Origin: Methanocorpusculum parvum
GTDB lineage: Archaea > Halobacteriota > Methanomicrobia > Methanomicrobiales > Methanocorpusculaceae
Reading direction: 5' to 3'
Assembly: GCA_002287215.1 (NCBI GenBank)
Contig: LMVO01000043.1
Location: forward strand, 1 to 64,000
DNA: 64,000 nt
The position numbers and the translations under genes are program-made. Below the pieces are notes generated by a model. It made no database searches. It worked only from the letters and a program-made list of their open reading frames with translations, and was not told the origin of the DNA. Of this stretch, positions 17,379 through 25,815 are shown one piece after another; position 1 is the first letter of the stretch, and each line of letters starts with the position of its first letter.

Positions 17379-17660
17379 TTATCCCCCCGGACTCGGACTA
17401 TCCCACTGCCCGTTGGTCGTATACACCCGGTACGACTCAAGAAACGGCAGATCCGTCCCCGACACCGGCGTGATTAGAGCCGTACTATTCGTCGCATCCA
17501 CCTCGATCGTAAAACCCACCGACCGGTCATACACCGGCGTATATTCCCCCATGATCCCGTTCACCGAGATCATAACAAGCACGATCATAACAACGGACAA
17601 CGCCAGCAGAAGAAACGTTCCAAGCACCGGACTCACGCCGCTGTCCGTTATTTTATCCAT
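17379..17660 (-). CDS. Archaeal type IV pilin-like N-terminal fragment
   Basis: 93 residues beginning MDKITDSGVSPVLGTFLLLALSV, the classic archaeal type IV pilin N-terminus (charged leader, then V-S-P-V-x-G-T and a 20-residue hydrophobic helix) processed by an archaeal prepilin peptidase. The remaining 50 residues are an extracytoplasmic strand-rich start of a globular domain that breaks off at DSPSPGG followed by TAA, right after the G6 tract. As it stands the product would be a truncated pilin-like peptide; with one added G it would continue into the beta-helix region. Confidence 0.75.
   Translation of the reverse strand: MDKITDSGVSPVLGTFLLLALSVVMIVLVMISVNGIMGEYTPVYDRSVGFTIEVDATNSTALITPVSGTDLPFLESYRVYTTNGQWDSPSPGG
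17383..17388. other. Homopolymer C6/G6 tract at the frame break
   Basis: Six C on the plus strand (G6 in the coding sense). With six G the codons read CCG GGG GGA TAA; with seven they would read CCG GGG GGG ATA ACG GTG ACG GAT, continuing exactly into the downstream frame. Confidence 0.8.
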
Positions 17661-17709
17661 GAATCATTGTAGACCCGCATGGATAAATTAGTTTGTGTCA
17701 GACCCCCTC

Positions 17710-18336
17710 TCAGAAAAAAAGCACCCCGTACAGCAGAACCGCAAAAACCAGCATCACAACATCCCCCGCCCCCGGCGAAAACACCGGAACATACGTCCCT
17801 CCCGACACATACCCCCTTCGCGCCAGAACCGACGCCGAAAATGCAGACCGCCGAAGCGAAAGAACCAGCAGACCCGCCCCAAGAAAAGGAACCGCACCTG
17901 GAGAAAACCTCTGCCCCTTGATCCTCAGTGCAGACCGCATATGAAAAAGATCCTCCCTGACCCCGGACAAAGCCTGGACCGACAGCTCAGCCGTCATCCC
18001 CAGATCAAACCCCATCCCCTGACCAAAAACCCGCACAAACAAACTCATCAGTTCACCAGGCAGAAGACTCGCCGAAAACCAGAAAGCCAGCAGCGCCAGA
18101 ACAAAGATCTTCGCCCCGTAAAACACATCCCCGCCCGTAAAAAACAAAACAGCCGAAGGAAACAGACAAAAAACGACCAAAACCGGCAGCACCGTCCTCC
18201 AGGACAGACGGGCAAACGTCGTCTTCGCGCCAAACGCCAGCCACCAGCAGAAAACCGCCGCCGCTCCCACCAGATCCGCAAAACACAGAACCGAAAGAAG
18301 CACCAGACTCAGCAGCCGAAACCTGATATCACTCAC
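17710..18336 (-). CDS. ecfT: ECF transporter transmembrane component T
   Basis: The energy-coupling membrane scaffold that links the substrate-binding S component BioY to the two ATPases. About 208 residues with five to six hydrophobic helices and the coupling-helix region around LSGVREDLFHMRSALRIKGQ, matching the A-R-G-type motif of CbiQ/EcfT proteins, and a second ARRGY motif near the C-terminus. I choose the GTG at 18336, which overlaps the upstream ATPase stop (GTGAGTGA), in keeping with the tight overlaps along this operon. Last gene of the bioY-ecfAA-ecfT set. Confidence 0.85.
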   Translation of the reverse strand: MSDIRFRLLSLVLLSVLCFADLVGAAAVFCWWLAFGAKTTFARLSWRTVLPVLVVFCLFPSAVLFFTGGDVFYGAKIFVLALLAFWFSASLLPGELMSLFVRVFGQGMGFDLGMTAELSVQALSGVREDLFHMRSALRIKGQRFSPGAVPFLGAGLLVLSLRRSAFSASVLARRGYVSGGTYVPVFSPGAGDVVMLVFAVLLYGVLFF

Positions 18337-18892
18337 GAACCAGCCCTCCCCTCTCCATCCGCCAGGTAACCGCAGTTTGCGGCGCAAACTCCGACTCATG
18401 CGAAAACACGACCGTCATCCCCCGGCGTGCCTCGATCAGCTCCGTCAGGATCCCCTTTGCCTCCTCATCCAGCGAAGCATACGGCTCATCCAGAACTAAA
18501 ACATCCGGATCCTTGGCAAACACGCATGCAAGCATCAGCCGTTTCAACTCCCCCCGGGAAAGCGAAAACGGATCCTGGCTTCCCGTCTTTGCGCCCAGAA
18601 GGGAAAAAACCGGCTCGGTTCCCATAACTCCCCACGAAGCCGCCTCCGCTGAAAGCGAAGCCCCGGTCACCTGATACTCGGGAAACTGCATCAGAAGGAT
18701 CCGGGATCCGCAGTCCTCCAAAACGACCTGCCCAGAATCCGGCCGGATCAACCCGGCAAGAACCGAACCGAGCATCGACTTCCCCGCCCCGATCCTCCCG
18801 GTGACAAGATGCACCCCTGAAGAGAATTCTGCATCCGCACACAGAGAAAAATCCCCTCTTGTACAACGGACCGCGTCCAAAACCAGCCTCAC
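18329..18892 (-). CDS. ECF transporter ATP-binding protein (second)
   Basis: 188 residues with Walker A GRIGAGKS, signature LSRGELKRL, Walker B VLVLDEP and a switch histidine in VVFSHESEF. It is short compared with typical EcfA proteins (about 270), lacking the C-terminal dimer extension. The start is the GTG at 18892, which overlaps the stop of the previous ATPase by the GTGA tetramer. Together with the upstream paralogue it should form the ATPase pair energising biotin uptake. Confidence 0.88.
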   Translation of the reverse strand: MRLVLDAVRCTRGDFSLCADAEFSSGVHLVTGRIGAGKSMLGSVLAGLIRPDSGQVVLEDCGSRILLMQFPEYQVTGASLSAEAASWGVMGTEPVFSLLGAKTGSQDPFSLSRGELKRLMLACVFAKDPDVLVLDEPYASLDEEAKGILTELIEARRGMTVVFSHESEFAPQTAVTWRMERGGLVRE

Positions 18893-19464
18893 AACCTCAC
18901 CTCCGCCTCCGCATTTGAGAGCAGCGTCCGGGAATGCGAACTCCACAGAACATACGGGATCTTGCGCGAAGAAACAAACGCCAAAAACTCCTCCGCCGTC
19001 ACAGGATCCAGATGTGAATCCGGCTCATCCAGAACCAGAAGCACCGGATCATCAATGATCGCGGCCGTGATCCCGACAAGCATCTTCTCGCCCCCGGAAA
19101 GCGTCCGGCACTCCCGATCCAGCAGATGCACAATCCCCGCCTCCTCCGCGGTCTGCCGGACCCTTCTGTCGATCTCATCGGCCGGCAGCCGGGCAAACCT
19201 GAGCGTTGATGCAATCTCATCATACACGATCCCAAACAGCAGATGGCGGTCGGGAAACTCGCTCACATACCCGGCATTCTGCATACGCGGCTCGACGCCG
19301 TCTATTTTGACGGAGCCGCTGTCCGGCAGAAGAAGCCCTGAACAGATCTTGAGAAGCGTCGTCTTTCCGGCGCCGTTTCTCCCCGAAACCGCGGTGAGAC
19401 CAGGCGCGATCCCAAGCGAAGGGATATCCAGGACCCCGTGACGGAGGTCTTCGATCTCAATCAA
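18889..19464 (-). CDS. ECF transporter ATP-binding protein (first)
   Basis: 191 residues with Walker A SGRNGAGKTT, Q-loop region, signature LSGGEK, Walker B VLLVLDEPDSHLD and switch histidine in WSSHSR. As with its partner the protein is compact. It overlaps bioY by 8 bases upstream and the second ATPase by 4 bases downstream, so all four genes are one operon under the BirA operator. Confidence 0.9.
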   Translation of the reverse strand: MIEIEDLRHGVLDIPSLGIAPGLTAVSGRNGAGKTTLLKICSGLLLPDSGSVKIDGVEPRMQNAGYVSEFPDRHLLFGIVYDEIASTLRFARLPADEIDRRVRQTAEEAGIVHLLDRECRTLSGGEKMLVGITAAIIDDPVLLVLDEPDSHLDPVTAEEFLAFVSSRKIPYVLWSSHSRTLLSNAEAEVRL

Positions 19465-19987
19465 ACAGCAGCCTCCCGCCTTTTCTCAGGCGCAGGGTCA
19501 CCATCTCCGCCGCCGTGATCTTGACGGCATCGCCGGCGATAAACGGGATCACGCAGGTGATCAGGGCCGCCGGAAGAGAAGCTCCGGCTGAGACCATAAA
19601 CCAGACTGTTCCGCAGAAATAGCAGACGAGGATGCCAAGGACCATCCCGGAAAGATCGGCGGCGCGGGTCTTTTTCGAAAAAAAGACGCCGGCGATAAAC
19701 GCCATCGGAATAAAGCCGATCAGAAACCCGCCGGTCGGACCAAGCAGGATCCCGAGCCCCGAGGTCCCGTTGTGAAACAGCGGAAGACCAAGCGTGCCAA
19801 ACATCACATACAAAGCGGCCGGGACGACGGCATACTTTTTCATCACCGATGCCGCCAGCAGAACAAACAGGGTCTGCAAAGTGAACGGCACGACAAACGG
19901 CACGGATATCCAGCCGCCGACGGTGATCAGCGCCGTAAACACCGCAGAATACATAAGAAGAGCCGAACGTTTTTCGTCGCCGTACAT
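19457..19987 (-). CDS. bioY: Biotin ECF transporter S component BioY
   Basis: 176 residues, six hydrophobic helices. Family motifs are present: VPFTLQTLFVLLAA near residue 32, the YVMFGTLGLPLF segment, and GPTGGFLIGFI near residue 84, which form the biotin-binding site. It binds extracellular biotin with high affinity and delivers it through the ECF module encoded just downstream. A BirA-type operator lies immediately upstream and birA is the next gene in the same direction, so expression should be repressed when biotin is plentiful. Confidence 0.96.
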   Translation of the reverse strand: MYGDEKRSALLMYSAVFTALITVGGWISVPFVVPFTLQTLFVLLAASVMKKYAVVPAALYVMFGTLGLPLFHNGTSGLGILLGPTGGFLIGFIPMAFIAGVFFSKKTRAADLSGMVLGILVCYFCGTVWFMVSAGASLPAALITCVIPFIAGDAVKITAAEMVTLRLRKGGRLLFD

Positions 19988-19988
19988 T

Positions 19989-20016
19989 GTTAACCAATTA
20001 TCATAAGGCGGTTAAC
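19989..20016. promoter_or_regulatory. BirA operator (biotin box) of the bioY operon
   Basis: A perfect inverted repeat GTTAACC (19989-19995) and GGTTAAC (20010-20016) separated by 14 bases. This is the form and spacing known for BirA-binding sites in bacteria and archaea. It sits directly before the bioY start and after the birA stop, and birA here has the needed N-terminal DNA-binding domain. Confidence 0.85.
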
Positions 20017-20028
20017 GATAAAAAAGGA

Positions 20029-21015
20029 TCAGATAAGATAGCAGTCGCCTGCTATCACGCGTTCGACCTCGCCATTATCTTTGTGGATAAGCAGAGCGCC
20101 GTGTTCATCCACATCGAGCGCTTCTCCCTCGAAGCTTTCGCGGATCGTGCGGACACGGACCCTGCGGTGCAGTGTGCGGGAAAGGCTTCTCCATTCGCGG
20201 AAGAGCGGCTCGGTCTCTCCTTTCAGGATCATCTGATACCGGCGTTCGAACTCCTTCAAAAACACCGCAAAGAACTGGGCCCGGTTCACTTCATGACCGA
20301 GTTCATCGGAAAGGGAGGTCACATACCGGGAAAGATTCGGCATGACTTTTTCGACGGAGACGTTCACGTCCACGCCGATGCCGACAAGACAGTATCTGAT
20401 AATGTCTGCATCCGCGGAAAGTTCAAGCGTGGTGCCGGCGACTTTTTTGTCACCGATGAACACGTCGTTTGGCCACTGGATCAGCGCCGAGAGCTCGAAC
20501 TCATGACGGATCACTCTGGTGAGCGAGATGGAGGCCGCGGTCATGATCAGAAACATCTGATCGACATGCAGTTTGGGCATGACGACGATCGTCGCCCAGA
20601 TCCCGCCTTCCGGCGACATCCAGACCCGGTTCATCCGGCCAAGCCCGCCGGTCTGCTGCTCGGCGATCAGCACGGTGCCCGGCTGGACCTCGTCGCCGAC
20701 TTCATGCATCATCTGCCGTGCGAGGGCATTGGTCGAAGGCACCTCCCCGAAGTGGTGCATCTCCTGACCGATGACTTTGGTCCTGAGATGGCGTTTCACC
20801 TCGTAAGGGAGGAGGAGCCAGGTGCGTTTTTTCAGCGTATAGCCGGTTTTTGCCGAAGCATCGATGACATACCCCACCTCACGCAAAAGATTGACATATT
20901 TCCAGACAGCGGTCCGGGAGATGCCCAGGCGTTCACTGATGACGGTTCCGGTGACCGGCTGGTCTATGCCGGCTTCGTCCAGAATACGCAGAAGATCGAA
21001 TATTACGTTTGTCAT
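20029..21015 (-). CDS. birA: Bifunctional biotin protein ligase / biotin operon repressor
   Basis: 328 residues. Residues 1-65 form a winged helix (ISERLGISRTAVWKYVNLLREVGY), followed by the catalytic domain with the biotinyl-adenylate loop GGLGRMNRVW, the IQWPNDV motif and KKVAGTTLE, then a C-terminal SH3-like domain. It activates biotin and transfers it to biotin-dependent enzymes, and the winged helix should bind the operator found 10 bases past its stop. The G-R-G-R-x-G-R loop is a little degenerate (GGLGRMNR). Confidence 0.95.
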   Translation of the reverse strand: MTNVIFDLLRILDEAGIDQPVTGTVISERLGISRTAVWKYVNLLREVGYVIDASAKTGYTLKKRTWLLLPYEVKRHLRTKVIGQEMHHFGEVPSTNALARQMMHEVGDEVQPGTVLIAEQQTGGLGRMNRVWMSPEGGIWATIVVMPKLHVDQMFLIMTAASISLTRVIRHEFELSALIQWPNDVFIGDKKVAGTTLELSADADIIRYCLVGIGVDVNVSVEKVMPNLSRYVTSLSDELGHEVNRAQFFAVFLKEFERRYQMILKGETEPLFREWRSLSRTLHRRVRVRTIRESFEGEALDVDEHGALLIHKDNGEVERVIAGDCYLI

Positions 21016-21147
21016 GAGGGTGTGACTCCGAGATGGATATGACTTATTATGCCTTATGAAATGAATAAGATTTCGTTTGAAGACGCGGATATTTTCCTGA
21101 TTCCGCTGTCCGGACCGCGGGAGATGAGAAAAAAAGAGGCCGGCAGG

Positions 21148-21717
21148 TCAAAACCGGACCGGGTCGCCGGCAGCCAGCAGCCGCAGAAAAGATTCGCTTG
21201 GATACTCGTGGGTGCTTGCAAGAAGGAGCGTGCCTTTGCCGATCCTGCACTCGACGAGGACAGGGAATCCGTTTTCGGCTGTCGCGACCGGTTTGCCCGG
21301 ATACGACTCGAACCAGCCGTCAGCTGCAAACTTTTCGGTGTCATACCCGTCAAAAAGGCAGGACCAGGGCGAGGAGGCGTCGACGGTGAGCGAATGCTCC
21401 ATAAATTCATAATGGTAGCCGACATCCTCAGGCAGCCAGTCATACCGGTTCGGCGAAGCGTCGGCCGCTCCAAAAACGAGAAGTTTGCCGCCTGCTTCGA
21501 GGTAGCGTTCGATCCGGCCGGAACATGCCCGCAGAGCCGGCAGAAGTTTCGAGTAGGAGGTGTTGCCAAATCCGGTCGGGACGATGATGCCGGTATATGT
21601 CCCCTGATAAAACGGCGCTGCAAGCAGCAGCGGGGTCACGGCTTCACAGGGACACGCCGTATCCTCGACGAGACGGTGGAACGTCATTTTGCTGTCCCAG
21701 AAAACGGCGATGCTCAT
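21148..21717 (-). CDS. Conserved hypothetical protein with amidotransferase-like fold, in rtcB operon
   Basis: 189 residues, no named family recognised. The pattern of strands (IAVFWD at the start, [38 protein letters not shown]) looks like a ThuA/class-I-amidotransferase-like Rossmann fold, including a C-terminal [11 protein letters not shown] segment typical for those folds, but no catalytic cysteine context is evident. It overlaps the rtcB stop by 4 bases (ATGA), so it is the last gene of the RtcB-archease operon. Confidence 0.75.
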   Translation of the reverse strand: MSIAVFWDSKMTFHRLVEDTACPCEAVTPLLLAAPFYQGTYTGIIVPTGFGNTSYSKLLPALRACSGRIERYLEAGGKLLVFGAADASPNRYDWLPEDVGYHYEFMEHSLTVDASSPWSCLFDGYDTEKFAADGWFESYPGKPVATAENGFPVLVECRIGKGTLLLASTHEYPSESFLRLLAAGDPVRF

Positions 21718-23147
21718 CCTTTGATCACCCCGAGAGGTCTCAGCCGTGCAATGATCCGGGAGATTCCGGCGTCATGGACGGTTCTGACGACTTCGCTGCT
21801 GGATTTGTAGACTTCCGGGGCTTCTTCGGCGATGGCCGCCTGATTGGGCGCCCGGACAACGATCCCCTGAGCGAGAAGAGCCCGGGCGACCTCTTCGCCG
21901 GTCTGACTTTTTTTCGCTGAGGATCTGCTTTGCACTCTGCCCGATCCGTGACAGGTGCTTCCAAACGTCTTTTCCATGGCGCCTTTGGTTCCTGCGAGGA
22001 GATACGAAGGCGTTCCCATGCTTCCGGGGATGATCACCGGCTGGCCGCATCCCTGGAACTCGTGCGGGAGTTCGCGTCTTCCCGGCCCGAACGCCCGGGT
22101 CGCTCCTTTCCGGTGGACGCAGACGTTTTGCCGGACGCCGTTTACGTCGTGCTCTTCCCATTTTGCCACATTGTGGGCGACGTCATAGACAAGGGGCATC
22201 TCTTCGTACTCGATGCGGAATTTTTTCACGAAGAGTTCTCTGACGATGTGGGTGATGATCTGCCGGTTGGCCCAGGCATAATTCGCTGATGCCGCCATGG
22301 CGCCGAAGTATGCTTCGCCTTCCGGTGAGGAGAGCGGGGCGCAGGCAAGCTGGCGGTCGGGAAGTTCGATCCCGTAGGTATGGACGGCCTGTTCCAGGAT
22401 CTGCAGATGGTCGGTGCAGACCTGGTGGCCAAGACCCCGGGATCCGCAGTGGATCATGACGCAGATCTGCCCTTCGGTTACGCCGAAGAGGTCTGCCGTT
22501 TCCTGATCCTCGATTTTGTCGACGGTCTGGATCTCGAGAAAATGGTTGCCGGAACCAAGCGTTCCGCACTGGGGGATGCCCCGCTGCCGGGCTTTTTTGC
22601 TGACATGTTCCGGCTGTGCGCCGTCCATTGCGCCGTTTTCTTCGCAGCGGAGGATGTCGCGTTCAGTTCCGTAGCCCATCATAACGGCATGTTTCGCGCC
22701 GTTTTCGAGCATGCCGGTGAGATCCTGCTGGGATAACCTACAAGGGCTCTTTGATCCGACGCCGGTTGGAACTGCCGTAAAAAGATCTTCGATCAGACCG
22801 GGCATGTCGGGGATGTCGGAAACATGCAGGGGAGTGGTGATCATCCGAACACCGCAGTTGATGTCAAATCCCACGCCGCCGGGTGAGATGACGCCGGTTT
22901 CCGCATCGAAGGCGCCGACGCCGCCGATGGGGAACCCGTATCCCCAGTGGATATCCGGCATGCCGAGCGAACACCGGATGATGCCGGGAAGGGTGGCGAC
23001 GTTGGCGAGCTGGGTGAGGGCTCCGTCTTCAAGCGTTTCTGCGAGGTTTTTCGAGAGGAAAAACCGTCCGGGGACCCGCATGCCGGGGACAAAACCCCGG
23101 GGGATCTCCCATTCGTTGGCGGCGGTCTGCCGTATCTGTGCGTTCAT
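21714..23147 (-). CDS. rtcB: RNA-splicing ligase RtcB
   Basis: 477 residues, the GTP- and Mn-dependent 3'-phosphate RNA ligase that joins tRNA exons after intron removal. Visible motifs: DINCGVRM (metal cysteine), [20 protein letters not shown], and the C-terminal part with the GMAG-like/guanylylation histidine region around CHGSGR. Length is standard and no intein is present, unlike some archaeal RtcB. It follows the archease gene with 6 bases between them, a conserved functional pair. Confidence 0.97.
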   Translation of the reverse strand: MNAQIRQTAANEWEIPRGFVPGMRVPGRFFLSKNLAETLEDGALTQLANVATLPGIIRCSLGMPDIHWGYGFPIGGVGAFDAETGVISPGGVGFDINCGVRMITTPLHVSDIPDMPGLIEDLFTAVPTGVGSKSPCRLSQQDLTGMLENGAKHAVMMGYGTERDILRCEENGAMDGAQPEHVSKKARQRGIPQCGTLGSGNHFLEIQTVDKIEDQETADLFGVTEGQICVMIHCGSRGLGHQVCTDHLQILEQAVHTYGIELPDRQLACAPLSSPEGEAYFGAMAASANYAWANRQIITHIVRELFVKKFRIEYEEMPLVYDVAHNVAKWEEHDVNGVRQNVCVHRKGATRAFGPGRRELPHEFQGCGQPVIIPGSMGTPSYLLAGTKGAMEKTFGSTCHGSGRVQSRSSAKKSQTGEEVARALLAQGIVVRAPNQAAIAEEAPEVYKSSSEVVRTVHDAGISRIIARLRPLGVIKG

Positions 23148-23153
23148 GATTGG

Positions 23154-23564
23154 TCAGATGTCGAAGATGATGATGAGTTCATAGCCGGTTTCTGTTTTGG
23201 TGAGTGAGAGGCCGGAGTAGGAGATGCCTTTTACGCCGGTGCCGCCGGCATGTTTTTGCCGGTCGAAGAGGACGCCTTGGACGGTTCCGGAGACGGATGG
23301 TCCGACGGTGAGGGTGAACTTCTGGGGGACGAGGTACTCGGTTTCGGTAAGAAACAGCAGTTCCGAGAGAAAATTGACGATGAGTTCCTCGGGGTCTTTT
23401 CCGTCGGCTTGAAGGGAAAATGAGACGGCGGGCGTTTCCCGGGGATAATCGCCGTAGAGGGTCCGGGCAAGAGCGAATCCGCTTTCGGCAAAGAGGGATG
23501 ACAGGTCGGGCGCGGTGATCCGCATCCGGATGTCGGCGGTGTGTTCCAGTTCTTCAAAAACCAT
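23154..23564 (-). CDS. Archease, RtcB cofactor
   Basis: 136 residues matching archease, which speeds RtcB guanylylation and allows multiple turnover. The N-terminal HTADIRMRI motif with the metal-binding aspartate/histidine, an F-AESGFALARTLYG helix, the ELLFLTETEYLVP segment and the C-terminal Asp-Ile end (IIIFDI) agree with the family. It lies between a 94-residue ORF (11-base overlap) and rtcB. Confidence 0.95.
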   Translation of the reverse strand: MVFEELEHTADIRMRITAPDLSSLFAESGFALARTLYGDYPRETPAVSFSLQADGKDPEELIVNFLSELLFLTETEYLVPQKFTLTVGPSVSGTVQGVLFDRQKHAGGTGVKGISYSGLSLTKTETGYELIIIFDI

Positions 23565-23838
23565 AGTCGCCGTCTTCGAAGAGAAGCCGCGGGACCATGC
23601 TCATGGTGATCTCCGCGATCCACTGGATCTGATATTTGGAGATGAAGATGACATGGTTTCCGGCCCGGATGGGAATGTCGGATGATTTTGCCGGACGTAT
23701 GCGTACCGGCATGAGGGCCGGGCCGCTGCAGGATGTGCTTATTCTGAAGTCCCCGCCGCGTTTGTCCATGTAGGTGATGACGTCATCCGCGACCAGTATA
23801 TCCGAGAGAGGGACGGGACCCCCCTGTGCGTTATCCAT
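23554..23838 (-). CDS. Conserved hypothetical protein, first gene of the archease-rtcB operon
   Basis: 94 residues, mostly beta strands (DDVITYMD, FRISTSCSG, AGNHVIFISKYQIQWI). No family recognised. It begins the operon with archease and RtcB, overlapping the archease start by 11 bases, so a role in RNA ligation or tRNA maturation is an inference from context only. Confidence 0.75.
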   Translation of the reverse strand: MDNAQGGPVPLSDILVADDVITYMDKRGGDFRISTSCSGPALMPVRIRPAKSSDIPIRAGNHVIFISKYQIQWIAEITMSMVPRLLFEDGDYGF

Positions 23839-23898
23839 TTCATATAGATGGGGGGTTTACCCTGAAAAAAGTTGGTACTGGATCCGGCCCGGGTTCAA

Positions 23899-24213
23899 TC
23901 AGGCGGATTCAACGACCTGTTCCACGAGCTGGGCATACTGCTCTTTGAGTTGGTAAACCCCAAGAGCGCCGTCCTTGGTTTTGTGGGTCGACAGGATGCC
24001 GAGTTTTGATGCGACGATGCCTACCATGGAGGCAACGGAGTGGTAGGTCACGTCGAACTTTGCGGATAGTGCTTCGTGGATCTGGGGAACGGTCAATGAT
24101 TTGGCCCGGATGAGCAGATGCAGAAGCGCTTTTCTGATTCCTGACTTGTCACGGGATAGATAGCTGCGAAGTCTTCTCTCAATCTCCTTTCGCAGATCTG
24201 TTGGTGAAAGCAT
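23899..24213 (-). CDS. DUF2551-like small helix-turn-helix protein
   Basis: 104 residues resembling the archaeal DUF2551 family: an N-terminal helical part with YLSRDKSGIRKALLHLL and a segment SVASMVGIVASKLGILSTHKT that reads like a winged-helix recognition unit. Probably a DNA-binding regulator (inference). It has its own promoter with a clear TATA box 25-30 bases before the start. Confidence 0.8.
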   Translation of the reverse strand: MLSPTDLRKEIERRLRSYLSRDKSGIRKALLHLLIRAKSLTVPQIHEALSAKFDVTYHSVASMVGIVASKLGILSTHKTKDGALGVYQLKEQYAQLVEQVVESA

Positions 24214-24232
24214 GTTTTTTATTATGTATCTG

Positions 24233-24245
24233 TGTATATAAATAG
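24233..24245 (-). promoter_or_regulatory. TATA box of the DUF2551-like gene
   Basis: On the minus strand the sequence reads TATTTATATACAC, about 23-30 bases before the ATG at 24213, so the transcript would be nearly leaderless. Confidence 0.55.
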
Positions 24246-24304
24246 ATGCCGCTCGTGTGAGACAGTGTGTCCGGGTCTTGTTCTGCAGGTGAGCGGGTGT
24301 TTTT

Positions 24305-24420
24305 TCTCATGTTTCCACACCCAACATACCCCCTTCCGAATTTCATCCGCGGTTCTTTTTTCATCTATCCACACCCTCCCTTACCCCTTAACGAATTTCA
24401 TCCGCGGTTCACCCTCTTCA
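24305..24420. repeat. Two diverged tandem copies of the element-end motif
   Basis: Two roughly 57-base units (24305-24360 and 24361-24420) each contain TCATnnnTCCACACC, a TACCCC block and GAATTTCATCCGCGGTTC. The first unit matches the CTCATG-TTCCACACCCA motif of the palindromic elements at 8328-8343 and 32650-32668. It appears to be a remnant of the same repeat family. The region 24214-24490 has no other feature. Confidence 0.6.
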
Positions 24421-24490
24421 TGCATTGAAAAAACAACCCCGCAAAAATACGCGAATTTGATATGCAAGAAGATCAATAGAGTAGTAACTC

Positions 24491-25084
24491 ATGATATACC
24501 GTTTGTATGAGTATCTGATCACCCGGGGCCTCACCGTATTTCCGCGGGAGATATGTTTCATGCTCAGTGACGCAGATATTCTTTCAGACACCGGAAAAGT
24601 GGAAGAGGTCCTCACCTGGACAAAAGAGTTTCCCGCTATCCAAAAGCTCATATTCCATATAAGCACGAACGATCCGGCAAAGATCGAAGAGCTCATACAG
24701 CCGGCATCCCTCGGCGAAAAAACCCGGGTCCATGTCAGCACTCCTGGTCATGACGTCACCTACGGCGCAGGAACGCCCGAGATTTTGATCGCCTTAGGAA
24801 AAAAAGGCAGAGAAGAGATCACCGACGCAATAATAAAGATCGCCAGAGAGGACATCGACCCGGATGACATCACCGAACAGATGATCGAGCAGCACCTGAT
24901 CTTTCAGGTAAACCCTGACTTCGTCATAAAAACCGGCGGCAACCATCTCACCGACTTTCTGATCTGGCAGTCCGTCTACTCGGAACTCTTTTTCACCGAC
25001 ATCAACTGGGGAAGCTTTCGCAAAGTCGACTATCTCCGGGCGCTTCGTGACTACCAGATGCGGGGCAGAAGATTCGGCACCTGA
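24491..25084 (+). CDS. Short cis-prenyltransferase-like (UppS-related) protein
   Basis: 197 residues. The C-terminal half fits cis-prenyltransferases: QMIEQHLIF, PDFVIKTGGNHLTDFLIWQSVYSEL then FTDINWGSFRKVDYLRALRDYQMR, the part that binds the isopentenyl substrate. The N-terminal P-loop of the family (M-D-G-N-x-R) is not present; the corresponding place reads FMLSDADILSDTG. The protein is also about 50 residues shorter than normal UppS. It may be a paralogue with altered or lost catalysis, perhaps a partner subunit. Its start ATG is at 24491. Confidence 0.8.
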   Translation: MIYRLYEYLITRGLTVFPREICFMLSDADILSDTGKVEEVLTWTKEFPAIQKLIFHISTNDPAKIEELIQPASLGEKTRVHVSTPGHDVTYGAGTPEILIALGKKGREEITDAIIKIAREDIDPDDITEQMIEQHLIFQVNPDFVIKTGGNHLTDFLIWQSVYSELFFTDINWGSFRKVDYLRALRDYQMRGRRFGT

Positions 25085-25140
25085 CAAAATCCCGGGGAAA
25101 ACATCATATACCTTCGATTAATGAATAAGATACTACAACA

Positions 25141-25815
25141 ATGTCATTTTCTATTCCGAAAATCCCTCAGTCAAAAGATCCGAGGATAAATCTCATCAGG
25201 GACATAGTTATCATTTTTGCCATTGTCCTGGGTGTAGGGGCTGCGTTGTTTGCCGTATCAGGGACCTGGCCCGCCATGGTGGCCGTTGAATCCCAGAGCA
25301 TGGTGCCCAATCTGAACGTCAACGACCTCGTCTTTGTCGTGGAAGAAAACCGGTACGGCGGATTCATGACGGCAGTTGAGGCAAAGCAGGCGGGAACAAC
25401 CTCATTTGGCGAGTACGGAGATGTGATCATCTACCGGCCAAACGGGATGACCGGCGTGACGCCGATCATCCACCGGGCGATGACCTGGATCAATGCATCC
25501 ACGGCCGAGCAGGCGGGATTCACCGGCGAAGCGGCACATGCGGGATATATCACCAAAGGGGACAACAACGAGGCCTTTGATCAGGATGCGGTATTTCCCA
25601 ATTACGGCAGGATGCAGCCGGTCAAAGAGGAATGGATCGTGGGAAAAGCCCTGTTTACGCTCCCCATGCTCGGATTTGTGCCGCTTCATATCTTTGAATC
25701 GGCCCTTGGGGTGATCCTGATCATCATCATCCTCGAAGTCGTCAGCAGAAAACTGAAAAAGAGCAAAGAGACCAAAGAGACCAAAGAGACCAAAACGAAA
25801 GGAAAGAGAAAATGA
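25141..25815 (+). CDS. Signal peptidase I, archaeal type
   Basis: 224 residues, membrane-bound protease removing Sec signal peptides. One N-terminal transmembrane helix (about 20-42), the catalytic Ser53 in ESQSMVPNL, and His111 in IIHRAM, the Ser-His arrangement of archaeal/ER-type enzymes, then KGDNN...FD. A second helix is near 175-197, followed by a highly charged tail with a K-E-T repeat (25765-25795) just before the cofH overlap. The stop overlaps the cofH start by 4 bases. Confidence 0.93.
   Translation: MSFSIPKIPQSKDPRINLIRDIVIIFAIVLGVGAALFAVSGTWPAMVAVESQSMVPNLNVNDLVFVVEENRYGGFMTAVEAKQAGTTSFGEYGDVIIYRPNGMTGVTPIIHRAMTWINASTAEQAGFTGEAAHAGYITKGDNNEAFDQDAVFPNYGRMQPVKEEWIVGKALFTLPMLGFVPLHIFESALGVILIIIILEVVSRKLKKSKETKETKETKTKGKRK

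Noticed and set aside
19987..21042. Long plus-strand reading frame opposite birA
   Set aside because: It mirrors birA, has no family motifs and is rich in His/Asp/Arg as expected of an antisense shadow; birA on the other strand is certain.
25765..25800. Short tandem repeat near the end of the signal peptidase gene
   Set aside because: It encodes the lysine/glutamate/threonine-rich tail in frame; ordinary low-complexity tail, not a separate feature.
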